Positions 33,806 through 43,214 of a stretch of 64,000 bases of DNA are shown here, piece by piece. The DNA comes from an uncultured Lachnospiraceae bacterium (GTDB lineage Bacteria > Bacillota > Clostridia > Lachnospirales > Lachnospiraceae). The stretch spans positions 1 through 64,000 of the forward strand of contig CANOMQ010000001.1 in the NCBI GenBank assembly GCA_947567595.1, written 5' to 3'. The notes beneath the pieces are model-generated. The model ran no database searches and had not been told where the DNA came from. It saw only the letters and a list, made by a program, of their open reading frames with translations. Position 1 is the first letter of the stretch. Each line of letters begins with the position of its first letter. Made by a program: the position numbers and the translations under genes.

Positions 33806-34783
33806 ATGAAAGTATTAGTAACAGGCTCAGATGGGTTCATTGGAAGCCATCTGACAGAGGAATTGGTAAAAAAGGGATATCAGGTAAGGGCGTTTGTATA
33901 TTATAACTCCTTCAATAACTGGGGCTGGCTTGACACACTGCCAGACGATATCATGAAGAACGTGGAAATTTTTCAGGGAGATATCCGCGACCCAAACGGT
34001 GTAGAGGAGGCAGTAAAGGGCGTTGATGCTGTTTTTCATTTGGCGGCACTCATTGCAATCCCATTTAGCTATCATTCACCGGATACTTATGTGGATACCA
34101 ACATAAAAGGAACCCTGAATGTGTTACAGGCAACGAAAAAACAAACGATTGGCAGGGTACTTGTGACATCTACATCGGAGGTCTATGGGACAGCACAGTA
34201 TGTTCCAATTGATGAAAAACACCCGTTTCAGGGACAGTCGCCCTATTCCGCAACCAAGATAGGTGCGGACAGGCTTGCGGAAAGCTTTTACCGGTCATTT
34301 CAGCTTCCTGTAACAATTGTGAGACCGTTCAATACATACGGGCCAAGACAGTCGGCGAGGGCGGTCATTCCGACAATTATTACACAGTTGCTTGCAGGAA
34401 AAACGCAGATAAAACTTGGCGCATTGACACCGACAAGGGATTTTAATTATGTAAAAGATACCGTCAACGGTTTTATATCCATTTATGAGTCTGACAAAAC
34501 CGTTGGCGAGGAAATTAATATTGCGACACAGAAGGAAATTTCGATAGGGGAACTTGCCAATGAGCTAATCAGACAGATCAATCCTGATGCAGAAATAGTC
34601 TGCGATGAAGAACGGCTGAGACCCCAAAAGAGTGAAGTGAACAGACTGCTTGGCTGCAATGAAAAAATAATGCGGCTGACAGACTGGAAACCACAGTACT
34701 CTTTGGAAGAAGGCTTAAGGGAGACAGTAGCGTTCCTAAGCGGGAACTTGGATCAATATAAAACGGATATATACAATTTATAG
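33806..34783 (+). CDS. legB: GDP-GlcNAc 4,6-dehydratase (LegB-like)
   Basis: SDR dehydratase starting the legionaminic acid route. 325 residues: VTGSDGFIGSHLTEELVKKG, FVYYNSFNNWGWLDTL, HLAALIAIPFSYHSPDTYVD, TSTSEVYGT, YSATKIGAD and RPFNTYGPRQSARAVIPTII. This combination is specific for the LegB group. GAGG lies 8 bases before the ATG. It begins a tight run of nonulosonate genes extending to 40526. Confidence 0.9.
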   Translation: MKVLVTGSDGFIGSHLTEELVKKGYQVRAFVYYNSFNNWGWLDTLPDDIMKNVEIFQGDIRDPNGVEEAVKGVDAVFHLAALIAIPFSYHSPDTYVDTNIKGTLNVLQATKKQTIGRVLVTSTSEVYGTAQYVPIDEKHPFQGQSPYSATKIGADRLAESFYRSFQLPVTIVRPFNTYGPRQSARAVIPTIITQLLAGKTQIKLGALTPTRDFNYVKDTVNGFISIYESDKTVGEEINIATQKEISIGELANELIRQINPDAEIVCDEERLRPQKSEVNRLLGCNEKIMRLTDWKPQYSLEEGLRETVAFLSGNLDQYKTDIYNL

Positions 34784-34795
34784 GAACGAGAAAAC

Positions 34796-35833
34796 ATGAA
34801 TGAAGTGTGTATAGAGGAAGACAAAAGCATACTGGAAGCCATGCAGCAGCTTGATAAAAGTTCAAGAAAAATATTGTTCGTACATAGGGAAGGGAAGCTG
34901 CTGGCATCACTTACAGACGGGGATATCCGCAGATGGATTTTGAAAAAAGGGGATCTGCATATTTCCATTCAATGTGCGGCGAATTATAAACCGAAATATT
35001 TGCATGAGCAGCAGGCGGATCAGGCGATGCGTATCATAAAAAAGTATGGGATTGATGCGCTTCCGATTGTGGACGATGAACAGAAGATTAAAAGAATTGT
35101 TTTTGCAAATGATTTCATGCAGGAACATGGAATATTTGAAAAAGAGGTTCCTGTCGTTATTATGGCAGGTGGTCTTGGAACAAGACTTTCGCCATATACC
35201 AATATTCTGCCCAAGCCTTTAATCCCTGTTGGCGATTATCCGATAGCGGAGCATATTATCAACCGTTTCTGTTCCTATGGATGCAGACAGTTTTATATGA
35301 TAGTGAACTATAAAAGAAATATGATAAAAGCATATTTTGATGAACTTGATAAAGAGTATCGACTGGATTTTATAACAGAAGAAAAGGCGCTTGGGACAGG
35401 CGGCGGGGTCAGCCTTTTGAAAGGAATTGTAAAGGATACATTTATTCTGACTAATTGTGATATTTTGATAGACGATGATTTAACCAAGGCATATGAACAG
35501 CATATTGCGGCGGGGAACATCATTACAATGGTGTGTTCATTAAAGAATTTTATGATTCCATATGGAGTGGTAAATATCGGGGAAGACGGGACGATTGCTT
35601 CCATGCAGGAAAAGCCGAACATGTCTTTTTTTACCAATACAGGCTGTTATTTTGTAGAACCAAAGGTGATAGCGAATTTGGAATACAACGAGCCTACTGA
35701 TTTCCCGACAATTATTGAAAACTATATGAACGAGGGAAAGCGCATAGGAATTTATCCGATTGGTGAGGAAGCGTGGCTTGATATGGGACAGCTTGATGAG
35801 CTGGAAAAGATGAAGGCGAGATTAGGGTGCTGA
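34796..35833 (+). CDS. ptmE: Glucosamine-1-phosphate guanylyltransferase with CBS domains (PtmE-like)
   Basis: Two CBS repeats (residues 1-115, for example REGKLLASLTDGDIRRWIL and YGIDALPIVDDEQKI) precede a nucleotidyltransferase domain beginning VVIMAGGLGTRLSPYT with LPKPLIPVGDYP. In Campylobacter the same architecture makes the GDP-linked amino sugar feeding LegB, which fits the position here. The CBS pair may sense nucleotide levels. 345 residues. Confidence 0.85.
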   Translation: MNEVCIEEDKSILEAMQQLDKSSRKILFVHREGKLLASLTDGDIRRWILKKGDLHISIQCAANYKPKYLHEQQADQAMRIIKKYGIDALPIVDDEQKIKRIVFANDFMQEHGIFEKEVPVVIMAGGLGTRLSPYTNILPKPLIPVGDYPIAEHIINRFCSYGCRQFYMIVNYKRNMIKAYFDELDKEYRLDFITEEKALGTGGGVSLLKGIVKDTFILTNCDILIDDDLTKAYEQHIAAGNIITMVCSLKNFMIPYGVVNIGEDGTIASMQEKPNMSFFTNTGCYFVEPKVIANLEYNEPTDFPTIIENYMNEGKRIGIYPIGEEAWLDMGQLDELEKMKARLGC

Positions 35834-35839
35834 CAGACA

Positions 35840-36496
35840 ATGGAAGATATCATTTTATTGGGGCTTGGGGGACATGCCCACAGTGTAGTGGACAGTATTG
35901 AACAGGCAGGAAACTATAATATCATAGGGTTTCTTGATACAGAAGCGATGCAGGGAAAAAAGTTCAGGGATTATACGGTTTTAGGGACAGATGATTCTTT
36001 GCAGAACTATTATGACAATGGTGTCAGAAATGCTTTTGTGTCAATTGGATTTTTAGGGCATGGAAGCATCAGGAACAGAATCTATAAGCAGCTAAAGGAG
36101 ATTGGTTACATCGTGCCGGACATCGTTGACAAAACGGCAATTGTTTCTCAAAACGCAGTGCTTGAAGATGGTATCTTTGTTGGGAAAGGTGCGGTTATCA
36201 ATGCGAATGCAAGGATTGGAAAAATGTGCATTGTCAATACCGGAGCAATCGTTGAACATGATTGCGCCATAGGAGCATTTTCACATGTGGCAGTGGGCAG
36301 TGTGTTATGCGGAGGCGTATCCGTTGGGGAACGGACGTTGATAGGAGCAAATGCCACAATTATACAGGAAAAAAAGGTTGGGAATAATTGCATTGTTGGA
36401 GCAGGGACGATGATCGTCAGAAACGTTCAGGATAATATGATTTTGTATGGAACAACAATAAAGACGAAAAACATTGAGGTTTTTGAAAATGAGTAG
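35840..36496 (+). CDS. Sugar O/N-acetyltransferase, left-handed beta helix (NeuD/PglD/LegH-like)
   Basis: 218 residues. An N-terminal Rossmann-like part (IILLGLGGHAHSVVDSIEQ) is followed by hexapeptide repeats (GKGAVINANARIGKMCIVN, GAIVEHDCAIG, HVAVGSVLCGGVSVG). His residues in EHD and HV match the catalytic and acetyl-CoA positions of PglD/NeuD. In this operon its likely job is N-acetylation at C4 of the GDP-linked amino sugar (LegH step). It might also serve the PglF/PglE products, which have no left-handed-helix acetyltransferase of their own. It overlaps the synthase gene by 8 bases. Confidence 0.85.
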   Translation: MEDIILLGLGGHAHSVVDSIEQAGNYNIIGFLDTEAMQGKKFRDYTVLGTDDSLQNYYDNGVRNAFVSIGFLGHGSIRNRIYKQLKEIGYIVPDIVDKTAIVSQNAVLEDGIFVGKGAVINANARIGKMCIVNTGAIVEHDCAIGAFSHVAVGSVLCGGVSVGERTLIGANATIIQEKKVGNNCIVGAGTMIVRNVQDNMILYGTTIKTKNIEVFENE

Positions 36497-37487
36497 AGTG
36501 TGTGTAATCGCTGAGGCAGGTGTAAACCATAACGGTGAATTGGAAACTGCAAAAAAACTTGCTATGACAGCCCAAAAAAGCGGAGCAGATATTGTTAAGT
36601 TCCAGACTGCAAAGCTGGAGTCGCTTGTAACGGATTTGGCACCAATGGCAGAGTATCAGAAGAAGAATGTAAAAAATAAAGCATCACAAAAAGAAATGCT
36701 GAAAAAGCTTCTTCTGACATATGAAGATTTTGTCGAACTGTCTGATTATTGCAAGGAAATAGGAATACAGTTCTTATCAACACCATTTGATATTGAAAGC
36801 GTTGATTTCCTTGCAAGTATCGGTTGTACCATGTGGAAAATACCATCTGGGGAAATTACAAATTTTCCATATTTAGTAAAGATTGCCAGTCAGCACCAGC
36901 CCATTATCCTGTCAACAGGTATGAGCACAATAGACGAGGTGGAAAGGGCGGTAGAACTGTTAAAACAAAGCGGTGCGGGTGATATCACGCTGATGCATTG
37001 TACTACGGAGTATCCTACGCCTTATGCAGATGTCAATTTAAGGGCAATGACAACATTACAAAACCGTTTTGAATGTTCTGTGGGATATTCAGACCACACG
37101 TTGGGAATAGAGGTGCCAATTGCGGCTGTGGGAATGGGAGCAGTTGTGATTGAAAAACACTTTACAATGGACAGGAATATGGAAGGGCCTGACCATAAGG
37201 CAAGCTTGGAACCAAATGAGCTAAAAGCGATGGTTGCGTCAATTAGAAATATTGAGGCGGCACTTGGTGACGGCATAAAAAAGCCGGCTTTGGGCGAAGC
37301 GTCCAATCTTGCAATCGCACGGAAAAGTATCGTGGCAAAATGCGGAATCAAAAAAGGTGAAAAATTTACAGAATCCAATCTGACGACAAAGCGTCCCGGA
37401 ACCGGAATCAACCCGATGCGATGGGAGGAACTCATAGGAACAACAGCCAACAGAGATTATGGACCAGATGAGATGATACAGGCATGA
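36489..37487 (+). CDS. legI: N,N'-diacetyllegionaminate synthase (NeuB/LegI family)
   Basis: Condenses phosphoenolpyruvate with the 6-deoxy-diacetamido hexose. TIM barrel with VIAEAGVNHNGELETAKKL, FLSTPFDIESVDFL, KIPSGEITNFPYL, ILSTGMSTIDEVE, HCTTEYPTPYADVNL and EKHFTMDRNMEGPDHKASLE, and a C-terminal SAF (antifreeze-like) domain from about residue 270. ATG 36489 overlaps the acetyltransferase gene. 332 residues is usual. NeuB-type enzymes for sialic, legionaminic and pseudaminic acids look alike; the LegB and PtmE neighbours favour legionaminic acid. Confidence 0.92.
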   Translation: MSRVCVIAEAGVNHNGELETAKKLAMTAQKSGADIVKFQTAKLESLVTDLAPMAEYQKKNVKNKASQKEMLKKLLLTYEDFVELSDYCKEIGIQFLSTPFDIESVDFLASIGCTMWKIPSGEITNFPYLVKIASQHQPIILSTGMSTIDEVERAVELLKQSGAGDITLMHCTTEYPTPYADVNLRAMTTLQNRFECSVGYSDHTLGIEVPIAAVGMGAVVIEKHFTMDRNMEGPDHKASLEPNELKAMVASIRNIEAALGDGIKKPALGEASNLAIARKSIVAKCGIKKGEKFTESNLTTKRPGTGINPMRWEELIGTTANRDYGPDEMIQA

Positions 37488-38656
37488 AAAAGATATGTGT
37501 AGTGACAGGAACAAGGGCAGAGTATGGTCTATTAAGACCATTGCTGCAAAAAATAAAGAATGACAATGATTTGGAACTGCAGCTTTTGGTAACAGGAATG
37601 CATTTGTCGCCGGAATTTGGATTAACCTATCAGGAAATTGAACAAGACGGATTTGAGATAACACAGCGAAATGAGATGCTTTTAAGCTCCGATACGCCAA
37701 ACGCAATTACGAAATCCGTCGGGTTGGGAATGATTGGTTTTGCGGATATTTTTACAAAAATGGTTCCTGATATGGTGGTCATACTTGGCGACAGGTATGA
37801 GGTACTTGCGGCAGCAGCGGCAGCCATGATACACCGGATTCCGATAGCGCATGTACATGGTGGAGAGCTGACACTAGGGGCAATTGATGATGCCATTCGC
37901 CACTCGGTTACAAAAATGAGCACGCTGCATTTTACCGCAACAGAAGAATACAGGCGACGTGTTATTCAGTTAGGAGAGGCGCCAGAAAGTGTGTTTTACG
38001 TAGGCGCGTTAGGTGTGGAAAACATCAAAACGCAGAAGCGAATGACGAAGGAAGGCTTATCAAAAAGTATTGATTTTTCACTGGATATGCCTTATGTGAT
38101 GGTAACATTTCACCCGGTTACTTTAGAAAAAAACACAGCACAGGAACAGTTCCAAAATCTTTTGTGTGCGTTAGATAATTTTAAAGAGTATCAGATTATT
38201 TTTACCAAAGCAAATTCAGATACAGATGGTAGAATTATCAATCAGGAAATCGACCAGTATGTAGAAAAAAACCGCACGAGAGCAGCCGCATTTACATCTC
38301 TCGGAATGGTGCGGTATCTAAGCGCGTTACAGTATTGTGAGATGGTAATCGGCAATTCTTCCAGTGGAATTGTAGAAGCGCCATCATTTAAAGTTCCTAC
38401 CGTAAACATTGGTAACAGGCAGCTAGGAAGGGTAAGGGCAAAATCAGTCCTTGACTGTACAAACCGTGTGGAGGATATTGTCAGGGCAATCAGAACCGCG
38501 AAGGAGTTTAAAGAAAAAAAGGAACTGGATAATTTAAAAAATCCATATGAAAAAAGCGGCACATCAGAAAACATCATGAATGAAATAAAAAATTTTTTAA
38601 CTAAAAAACATGCAACAGAAAAGCAATTTTATGATGTTTCATTTGATTTATTATAG
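37484..38656 (+). CDS. legG: Hydrolysing nucleotide-sugar 2-epimerase (NeuC/LegG family)
   Basis: Removes GDP (or UDP) and inverts C2 to give the free 6-deoxy-diacetamido mannose used by the synthase. 390 residues with VVTGTRAEYGLLRPLLQKI, VTGMHLSPEFGLTYQEIE, LGDRYEVLAAAAAAM, AHVHGGELTLGAIDD and GNSSSGIVEAPSF. It overlaps the legI stop by ATGA. The gene order synthase then epimerase is typical of nonulosonate operons. Confidence 0.92.
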   Translation: MKKICVVTGTRAEYGLLRPLLQKIKNDNDLELQLLVTGMHLSPEFGLTYQEIEQDGFEITQRNEMLLSSDTPNAITKSVGLGMIGFADIFTKMVPDMVVILGDRYEVLAAAAAAMIHRIPIAHVHGGELTLGAIDDAIRHSVTKMSTLHFTATEEYRRRVIQLGEAPESVFYVGALGVENIKTQKRMTKEGLSKSIDFSLDMPYVMVTFHPVTLEKNTAQEQFQNLLCALDNFKEYQIIFTKANSDTDGRIINQEIDQYVEKNRTRAAAFTSLGMVRYLSALQYCEMVIGNSSSGIVEAPSFKVPTVNIGNRQLGRVRAKSVLDCTNRVEDIVRAIRTAKEFKEKKELDNLKNPYEKSGTSENIMNEIKNFLTKKHATEKQFYDVSFDLL

Positions 38657-38682
38657 GAAGCAAAAAACAAGGGGTATGGGAA

Positions 38683-39387
38683 ATGCGCACTTTAGGAGTA
38701 ATAACAGCTAGAAGCGGCTCGAAAGGGATTAGGGACAAAAATATTCGAGAATTAGCAGGAAAACCTTTAATGGTATACACAATAGAGAGTGCATTGCAAA
38801 GTCAATACATAGATGAAGTAATGGTATCAACAGACTCTGCTCTTTACGCGGCAATCGCAAAAGAGTACGAAGCCAGTGTGCCATTTCTGCGAAGCGAAGA
38901 AAATGCGACAGACACCGCAGGCTCGCTCGATGTCGTGTTTGAAGTGTTGGACGAATATGAAAAAAGGGGACAATGCTTTGAAAATGTCGTTCTCCTACAA
39001 CCGACTTCCCCATTGCGTACATATAGAAATATTGATGAGGCATTTCAATTGTTTTATGAGAAAAAAGCAGACTCCGTAGTAAGTGTATGTGAATGTGAGC
39101 ATAGTCCACTGATTTGCAATACATTACCAAAAGATTTGAGCTTATCCGGTTTTTTGAAAAGTGAAAATGGGAACAGAAGACAGGAATTAGGGACGTTTTA
39201 CAGATTAAACGGGGCAATTTATATTTCCAAGGTGCACACACTAAGAGGACTAAAATCTTTCTATGGGCACAATTCATATGCCTATATTATGGAACAAAGG
39301 GAGTCTGTTGATATCGATACCGAATTGGATTTTGAAATTGCACGCATTTTAATGCAATCCATCAATAAAGGAAAAAACCAAGATTAA
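38683..39387 (+). CDS. legF: CMP-legionaminic acid synthetase (NeuA/LegF family)
   Basis: Cytidylyltransferase that activates the nine-carbon acid with CTP. 234 residues: VITARSGSKGIRDKNIRELA gives the nucleotide loop, LLQPTSPLRTY and YRLNGAIYISK the substrate site, ESVDIDTELDFEIA the metal-binding end. AAGGGG precedes the ATG. This completes a CMP-activated donor for transfer onto a protein or glycan. Confidence 0.92.
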   Translation: MRTLGVITARSGSKGIRDKNIRELAGKPLMVYTIESALQSQYIDEVMVSTDSALYAAIAKEYEASVPFLRSEENATDTAGSLDVVFEVLDEYEKRGQCFENVVLLQPTSPLRTYRNIDEAFQLFYEKKADSVVSVCECEHSPLICNTLPKDLSLSGFLKSENGNRRQELGTFYRLNGAIYISKVHTLRGLKSFYGHNSYAYIMEQRESVDIDTELDFEIARILMQSINKGKNQD

Positions 39388-39416
39388 TAAAAAATAATTA
39401 ATAAAAGGAGTACATT

Positions 39417-40526
39417 ATGAGATATTGTAAAAAATGTGTCATGCCTGACACAAGACCGGGAATTACATTTAATGAGGAAGGCATTTGTTCTGCATGTCAG
39501 TCGTATGAGCGAAGAACGCAAATCGACTGGGATAAAAGATGGAAGGAATTTGAGGAAATATGCGATAAGTACCGTGGAATGAATGGCGACGGATATGACT
39601 GTGCCATAGCAGTAAGCGGAGGAAAAGACAGTCATTATCAGGTGCATTTAATGAAGGAAGTTATGGGAATGAACCCGATTCTGTTCAGCGTGGAAGATAA
39701 TTTTAAGATGACAGAAGCGGGGAAGCATAATATCCAGAATATTTCAGAGGAATTTGGTTGTAACATTATCAGTCTGAAACCGGACATCAAAGCGCAGAAA
39801 AAGATAATGAGACATACATTTGAAAAGTATGGACAGCCTACGTGGTTTATCGATCGGTTGATTTACACGTATCCTTTGATTATGGCTTCCAAATTTAATA
39901 CGCCATTATTGGTTTATGGTGAAAATGTCAGCTATGAGTATGGCGGAAGTGATTATGAGGAAACATACTCCGCCAGAAATCAGATAAACAATGGAGCAGC
40001 AAGCGATATTGCGGATGAGGAGTTACTGGCAATCGGAGTAGATGCGAAAACGTTATCCATGTTAAAGCCTCCTGCCAGTGATGAGATGCAGAAGCTTGAC
40101 CCGATTTATATTTCATATTTCCAACCGTGGAATAGCTATAGCAATTATATATTTGCGCGCTCAAGAGGATTTCATGATTTGGAGCATGAGTGGGATAGAA
40201 GGCATCATGTAGAAAACTTTGATCAGGTAGACAGCAGGGCGTATTTAGTACACCCTTGGATGAAATATCCTAAATTTGGACATGCCAGCGCCACGGATTA
40301 TGCTGCGCGGTTCGTAAGATATGGATTAATGACAAGAGAAGAGGCGATAGAGGCAGTCCGCCTGCATGACAGCAGGATTGACAGAAAGTGCGTTGAGGAC
40401 TTTATTGAATTTACCGGATATACGGAAACGGAGTTTTGGAGCATCGTGGACACTTTTTACAATAGGGAGCTGTTTGAAAAGAACAGATTCGGAGAATGGG
40501 TACTAAAAGACCCCGTTTGGAAATAA
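39417..40526 (+). CDS. N-acetyl sugar amidotransferase (PseA/WbpG-like)
   Basis: 369 residues. CKKCVMPDTRPGI and a second Cys pair (GICSAC) form the N-terminal metal site, and AIAVSGGKDSHYQ is the PP-loop ATP site. The family turns acetamido into acetamidino groups on nonulosonic acids. WbpG needs ammonia from HisH/HisF-type partners, and no such genes are in this window. AGGAG lies 7 bases before the ATG. It suggests the final sugar is an acetamidino legionaminic acid derivative. Confidence 0.85.
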   Translation: MRYCKKCVMPDTRPGITFNEEGICSACQSYERRTQIDWDKRWKEFEEICDKYRGMNGDGYDCAIAVSGGKDSHYQVHLMKEVMGMNPILFSVEDNFKMTEAGKHNIQNISEEFGCNIISLKPDIKAQKKIMRHTFEKYGQPTWFIDRLIYTYPLIMASKFNTPLLVYGENVSYEYGGSDYEETYSARNQINNGAASDIADEELLAIGVDAKTLSMLKPPASDEMQKLDPIYISYFQPWNSYSNYIFARSRGFHDLEHEWDRRHHVENFDQVDSRAYLVHPWMKYPKFGHASATDYAARFVRYGLMTREEAIEAVRLHDSRIDRKCVEDFIEFTGYTETEFWSIVDTFYNRELFEKNRFGEWVLKDPVWK

Positions 40527-40580
40527 ACAGATTTAGACAGTGGGTACCTGACAAAAAGTGATATGAGGAGGACGCGTAAA

Positions 40581-41978
40581 TTGAATATTTTAATGGTAGT
40601 ATATGATAACGATTCATACATTTCATGGTTTCCGCAAGGATTGGCTTATTTAGCAAGTGCTGCAAGAAATGCAGGACATAACGTGGAGGTTTACCAACAG
40701 GATATTTATCACTGGCCGGATAGTCATTTGACGGATTATCTGAATAAACATGATTTTGATGTGGTAGAGGTTAGTGTGATCGGCGGTTATTATCAATACC
40801 ATAAGCTCTTAAGCCTCTCAGAAGCAATCAATGCGTCCTCAAACCGTGCGCGGTTTCAATACACCATAGGAGGACATGGTCCCGCTGCAGATCCGGAATA
40901 TTTTCTAAGAAAGAGCGGTGCAGATGTTGTAGGAATTGGCGAGGGTGAGATTACCTTTGTGGAACTGCTCGAAGCATTTGAGGGGAAGCGAAAACTCGAG
41001 GAAGTAAAAGGAATTGCGTTTTTCAATGACAGTGGTGCGTATATCCGAACGGCTCCCCGTGAGCTCATTGAGGACATTGATACGATTGCATGGCCGGCAT
41101 ATGATTTGTTTGATATGACGTATTATTCGTTGCTGCGTCTGCCGAACATAAAGCAAAATGAAAGAAGTATGCCTGTGCTTTCCGGGAGGGGCTGTATTTT
41201 TGCCTGCAATTTCTGTTACCGCATGGATAAAGGATTTCGTCCTCGCAGCGCAAAAAGCATCATCGAGGAAATTGAATTTCTGCGGGATACATATAACATC
41301 AGATATGTTGCCTTTTCCGACGAGCTTTTAATGAGCTCCCGTCAAAGGACACTGGATTTATGTCAGGCATTTATTGATGCAGAATTGAACGTGAAATGGG
41401 ACTGCAACGGAAGACTAAACTTTGCGGATATTGATGTCCTTGAAAAAATGAAGGAGGCGGGTTGTGTATTTATCAACTATGGCATAGAGTCATTGGACAA
41501 TGACACTTTGCGGGTAATGCACAAAGGTCTTACGCGCGATATGATTATTCGCGGTGTTGAAAACACGCTTAAGGTTGGAATCAGTCCCGGATTAAACATC
41601 ATATACGGAAACATCAATGAACCGCTCAGCGCGATAGATGATGCGGTGGAGTTTCTTCTTAAATATGATGACCATTCACAGATGCGGACAATACGTCCTG
41701 TGACACCTTATCCGGGAACAGAATTGTTTGAGTATGCATTGGAACATAATCTGGTGGAATCGACACAGGATTTTTATGAGAACAAACATTTAAATTCTGA
41801 TTTGATTGCAGTCAATTTCACAAAGTATACGGACGAAGAGGTTTATGATGCGCTGTATCATGCCAATCTGAGGCTGATTGAACGCTATCAGGAAATCCAA
41901 AGAGAAAATTCGGAAAAAATATGCAGGGATTTATACTACAACAAAAACGCTGCGTTCAGAGGGTACCGGCAGACATAG
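40581..41978 (+). CDS. B12-binding-domain radical SAM protein
   Basis: 465 residues. The N-terminal part (MNILMVVYDNDSYISWFPQG, YTIGGHGPAADPEYFL, ADVVGIGEGEITFVELL) is the cobalamin-binding-like domain of class B radical SAM enzymes. The core has CIFACNFC (CX3CX2C, about residue 204) for the 4Fe-4S cluster and SDELLMSSRQR, IYGNINEPLS later. Start TTG 40581 is chosen because AGGAGG (40565-40570) sits 10 bases before it; the ATG at 40563 lies ahead of that site. It may methylate or rearrange a sugar of the legionaminic product. Confidence 0.8.
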   Translation: MNILMVVYDNDSYISWFPQGLAYLASAARNAGHNVEVYQQDIYHWPDSHLTDYLNKHDFDVVEVSVIGGYYQYHKLLSLSEAINASSNRARFQYTIGGHGPAADPEYFLRKSGADVVGIGEGEITFVELLEAFEGKRKLEEVKGIAFFNDSGAYIRTAPRELIEDIDTIAWPAYDLFDMTYYSLLRLPNIKQNERSMPVLSGRGCIFACNFCYRMDKGFRPRSAKSIIEEIEFLRDTYNIRYVAFSDELLMSSRQRTLDLCQAFIDAELNVKWDCNGRLNFADIDVLEKMKEAGCVFINYGIESLDNDTLRVMHKGLTRDMIIRGVENTLKVGISPGLNIIYGNINEPLSAIDDAVEFLLKYDDHSQMRTIRPVTPYPGTELFEYALEHNLVESTQDFYENKHLNSDLIAVNFTKYTDEEVYDALYHANLRLIERYQEIQRENSEKICRDLYYNKNAAFRGYRQT

Positions 41979-42042
41979 AATATTTGCCTGAAATCATTTT
42001 TGGTTGCGGGTTAATTACAAAGAGACAGGGAGAAAGAGATAT

Positions 42043-43194
42043 TTGAAAAATAAAGTATTTTGTTCTGCATTTGGGATATCTGCAGATGGTAATAAAATTT
42101 GGGGGAGTGCCCATGACTTTAATGAAATCTATGAGGCAGACCTTTTATCTCATAAAATGAGAAGCCTTGGAAGGCTCGAAGGGGAAGAAGATTATACAAA
42201 CTTAGTGGAATATATCGAATATTGCCCGGATAAGGTTGTATTTGTTCCGGGAAGCAATGGGAGGTATTTTCATGTTTTTGATTTGAAAACCGCAAAGCAG
42301 ACAAAGTTCCCCAAAAATAAGTTTGCCAGTAAGTCCGTCAAAAATGATGTAAACAGATTTTTTTCGTTTGCATGGAATCAAAAGGTATATGTTATCTGCA
42401 GGGATCAGCTTTGTCTATATTCTTATCATTCTGACAAAGATGATTTTGAAATTGTGTTTGAAGAGGACGGGAATACGCCATTTAAGTGCATGGCATTTTC
42501 TGTATGGGACGGTTTCGTGGCTTTTTTATCAATTGAATTAAATGAGATTGTGATTTACAACTTGTCTGAAAATGATGTGGAGCGAATAAAGTTAGACAAA
42601 AAAATGATGGGAATTAACAGAATTGCGATAACGCAGAATAGAATTTTCTTATATCGGATAGAGGATAGAATGGTATATCTGTTGGATCGCAAAGGCACGC
42701 TGTTAAAGGAATTTTCTGTTTTGGCTAAAACACAAAGCAATATCATGATGTTTCATACAGAAGAAAATGCTTATTTAATCGGAATTACGAAGCAGGCTAA
42801 GGACATTTTCAAAATAGACCCAAATGGAGCTGTTGAACAACTATGTTGGGAGCATGGTGAAGATTTAAATGTCTATTGCTTAAACAGAATAAATGACATC
42901 TTATATGGATATGAGTTGGCATCTTCTAAAAATGTAACGGGGTTGTATTATGATGCAAAACGATGTTTTCAATACAAGCTCGGAACGAATGCTGTTCATT
43001 CAATTGAATGGGATACAGATGAGATTGCGTATGAAGACAAACTGATCAAGATGTTAAAAGAGGGAGCTCTTTTATTTGAAAATAGTGTGTATAATCTTGA
43101 ATTTGCGTTTCAACATATCAATTCTAAACAGGATTATATTAATGAGAGTCATGCAAATGTGGGGAACCGTATATACAACCAACTAAAAAAATAA
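42043..43194 (+). CDS. Possible beta-propeller protein, function unknown
   Basis: 383 residues with no family that I recognise. The sequence alternates short strands with FDLKT, YNLSEND, YLLDRKG and FKIDPNG turns at rather regular spacing, which suggests a propeller or other repeated-sheet fold. No signal peptide or membrane helix. Start TTG 42043 has AGGGAGA about 9 bases upstream; the earlier in-frame TTG (42004) has none. It sits between a radical SAM gene and a transferase-like gene with the same orientation, so a role in the same modification pathway is inferred only from position. Confidence 0.5.
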   Translation: MKNKVFCSAFGISADGNKIWGSAHDFNEIYEADLLSHKMRSLGRLEGEEDYTNLVEYIEYCPDKVVFVPGSNGRYFHVFDLKTAKQTKFPKNKFASKSVKNDVNRFFSFAWNQKVYVICRDQLCLYSYHSDKDDFEIVFEEDGNTPFKCMAFSVWDGFVAFLSIELNEIVIYNLSENDVERIKLDKKMMGINRIAITQNRIFLYRIEDRMVYLLDRKGTLLKEFSVLAKTQSNIMMFHTEENAYLIGITKQAKDIFKIDPNGAVEQLCWEHGEDLNVYCLNRINDILYGYELASSKNVTGLYYDAKRCFQYKLGTNAVHSIEWDTDEIAYEDKLIKMLKEGALLFENSVYNLEFAFQHINSKQDYINESHANVGNRIYNQLKK

Positions 43195-43214
43195 GAAGGA
43201 GCTGTGTATTTATT

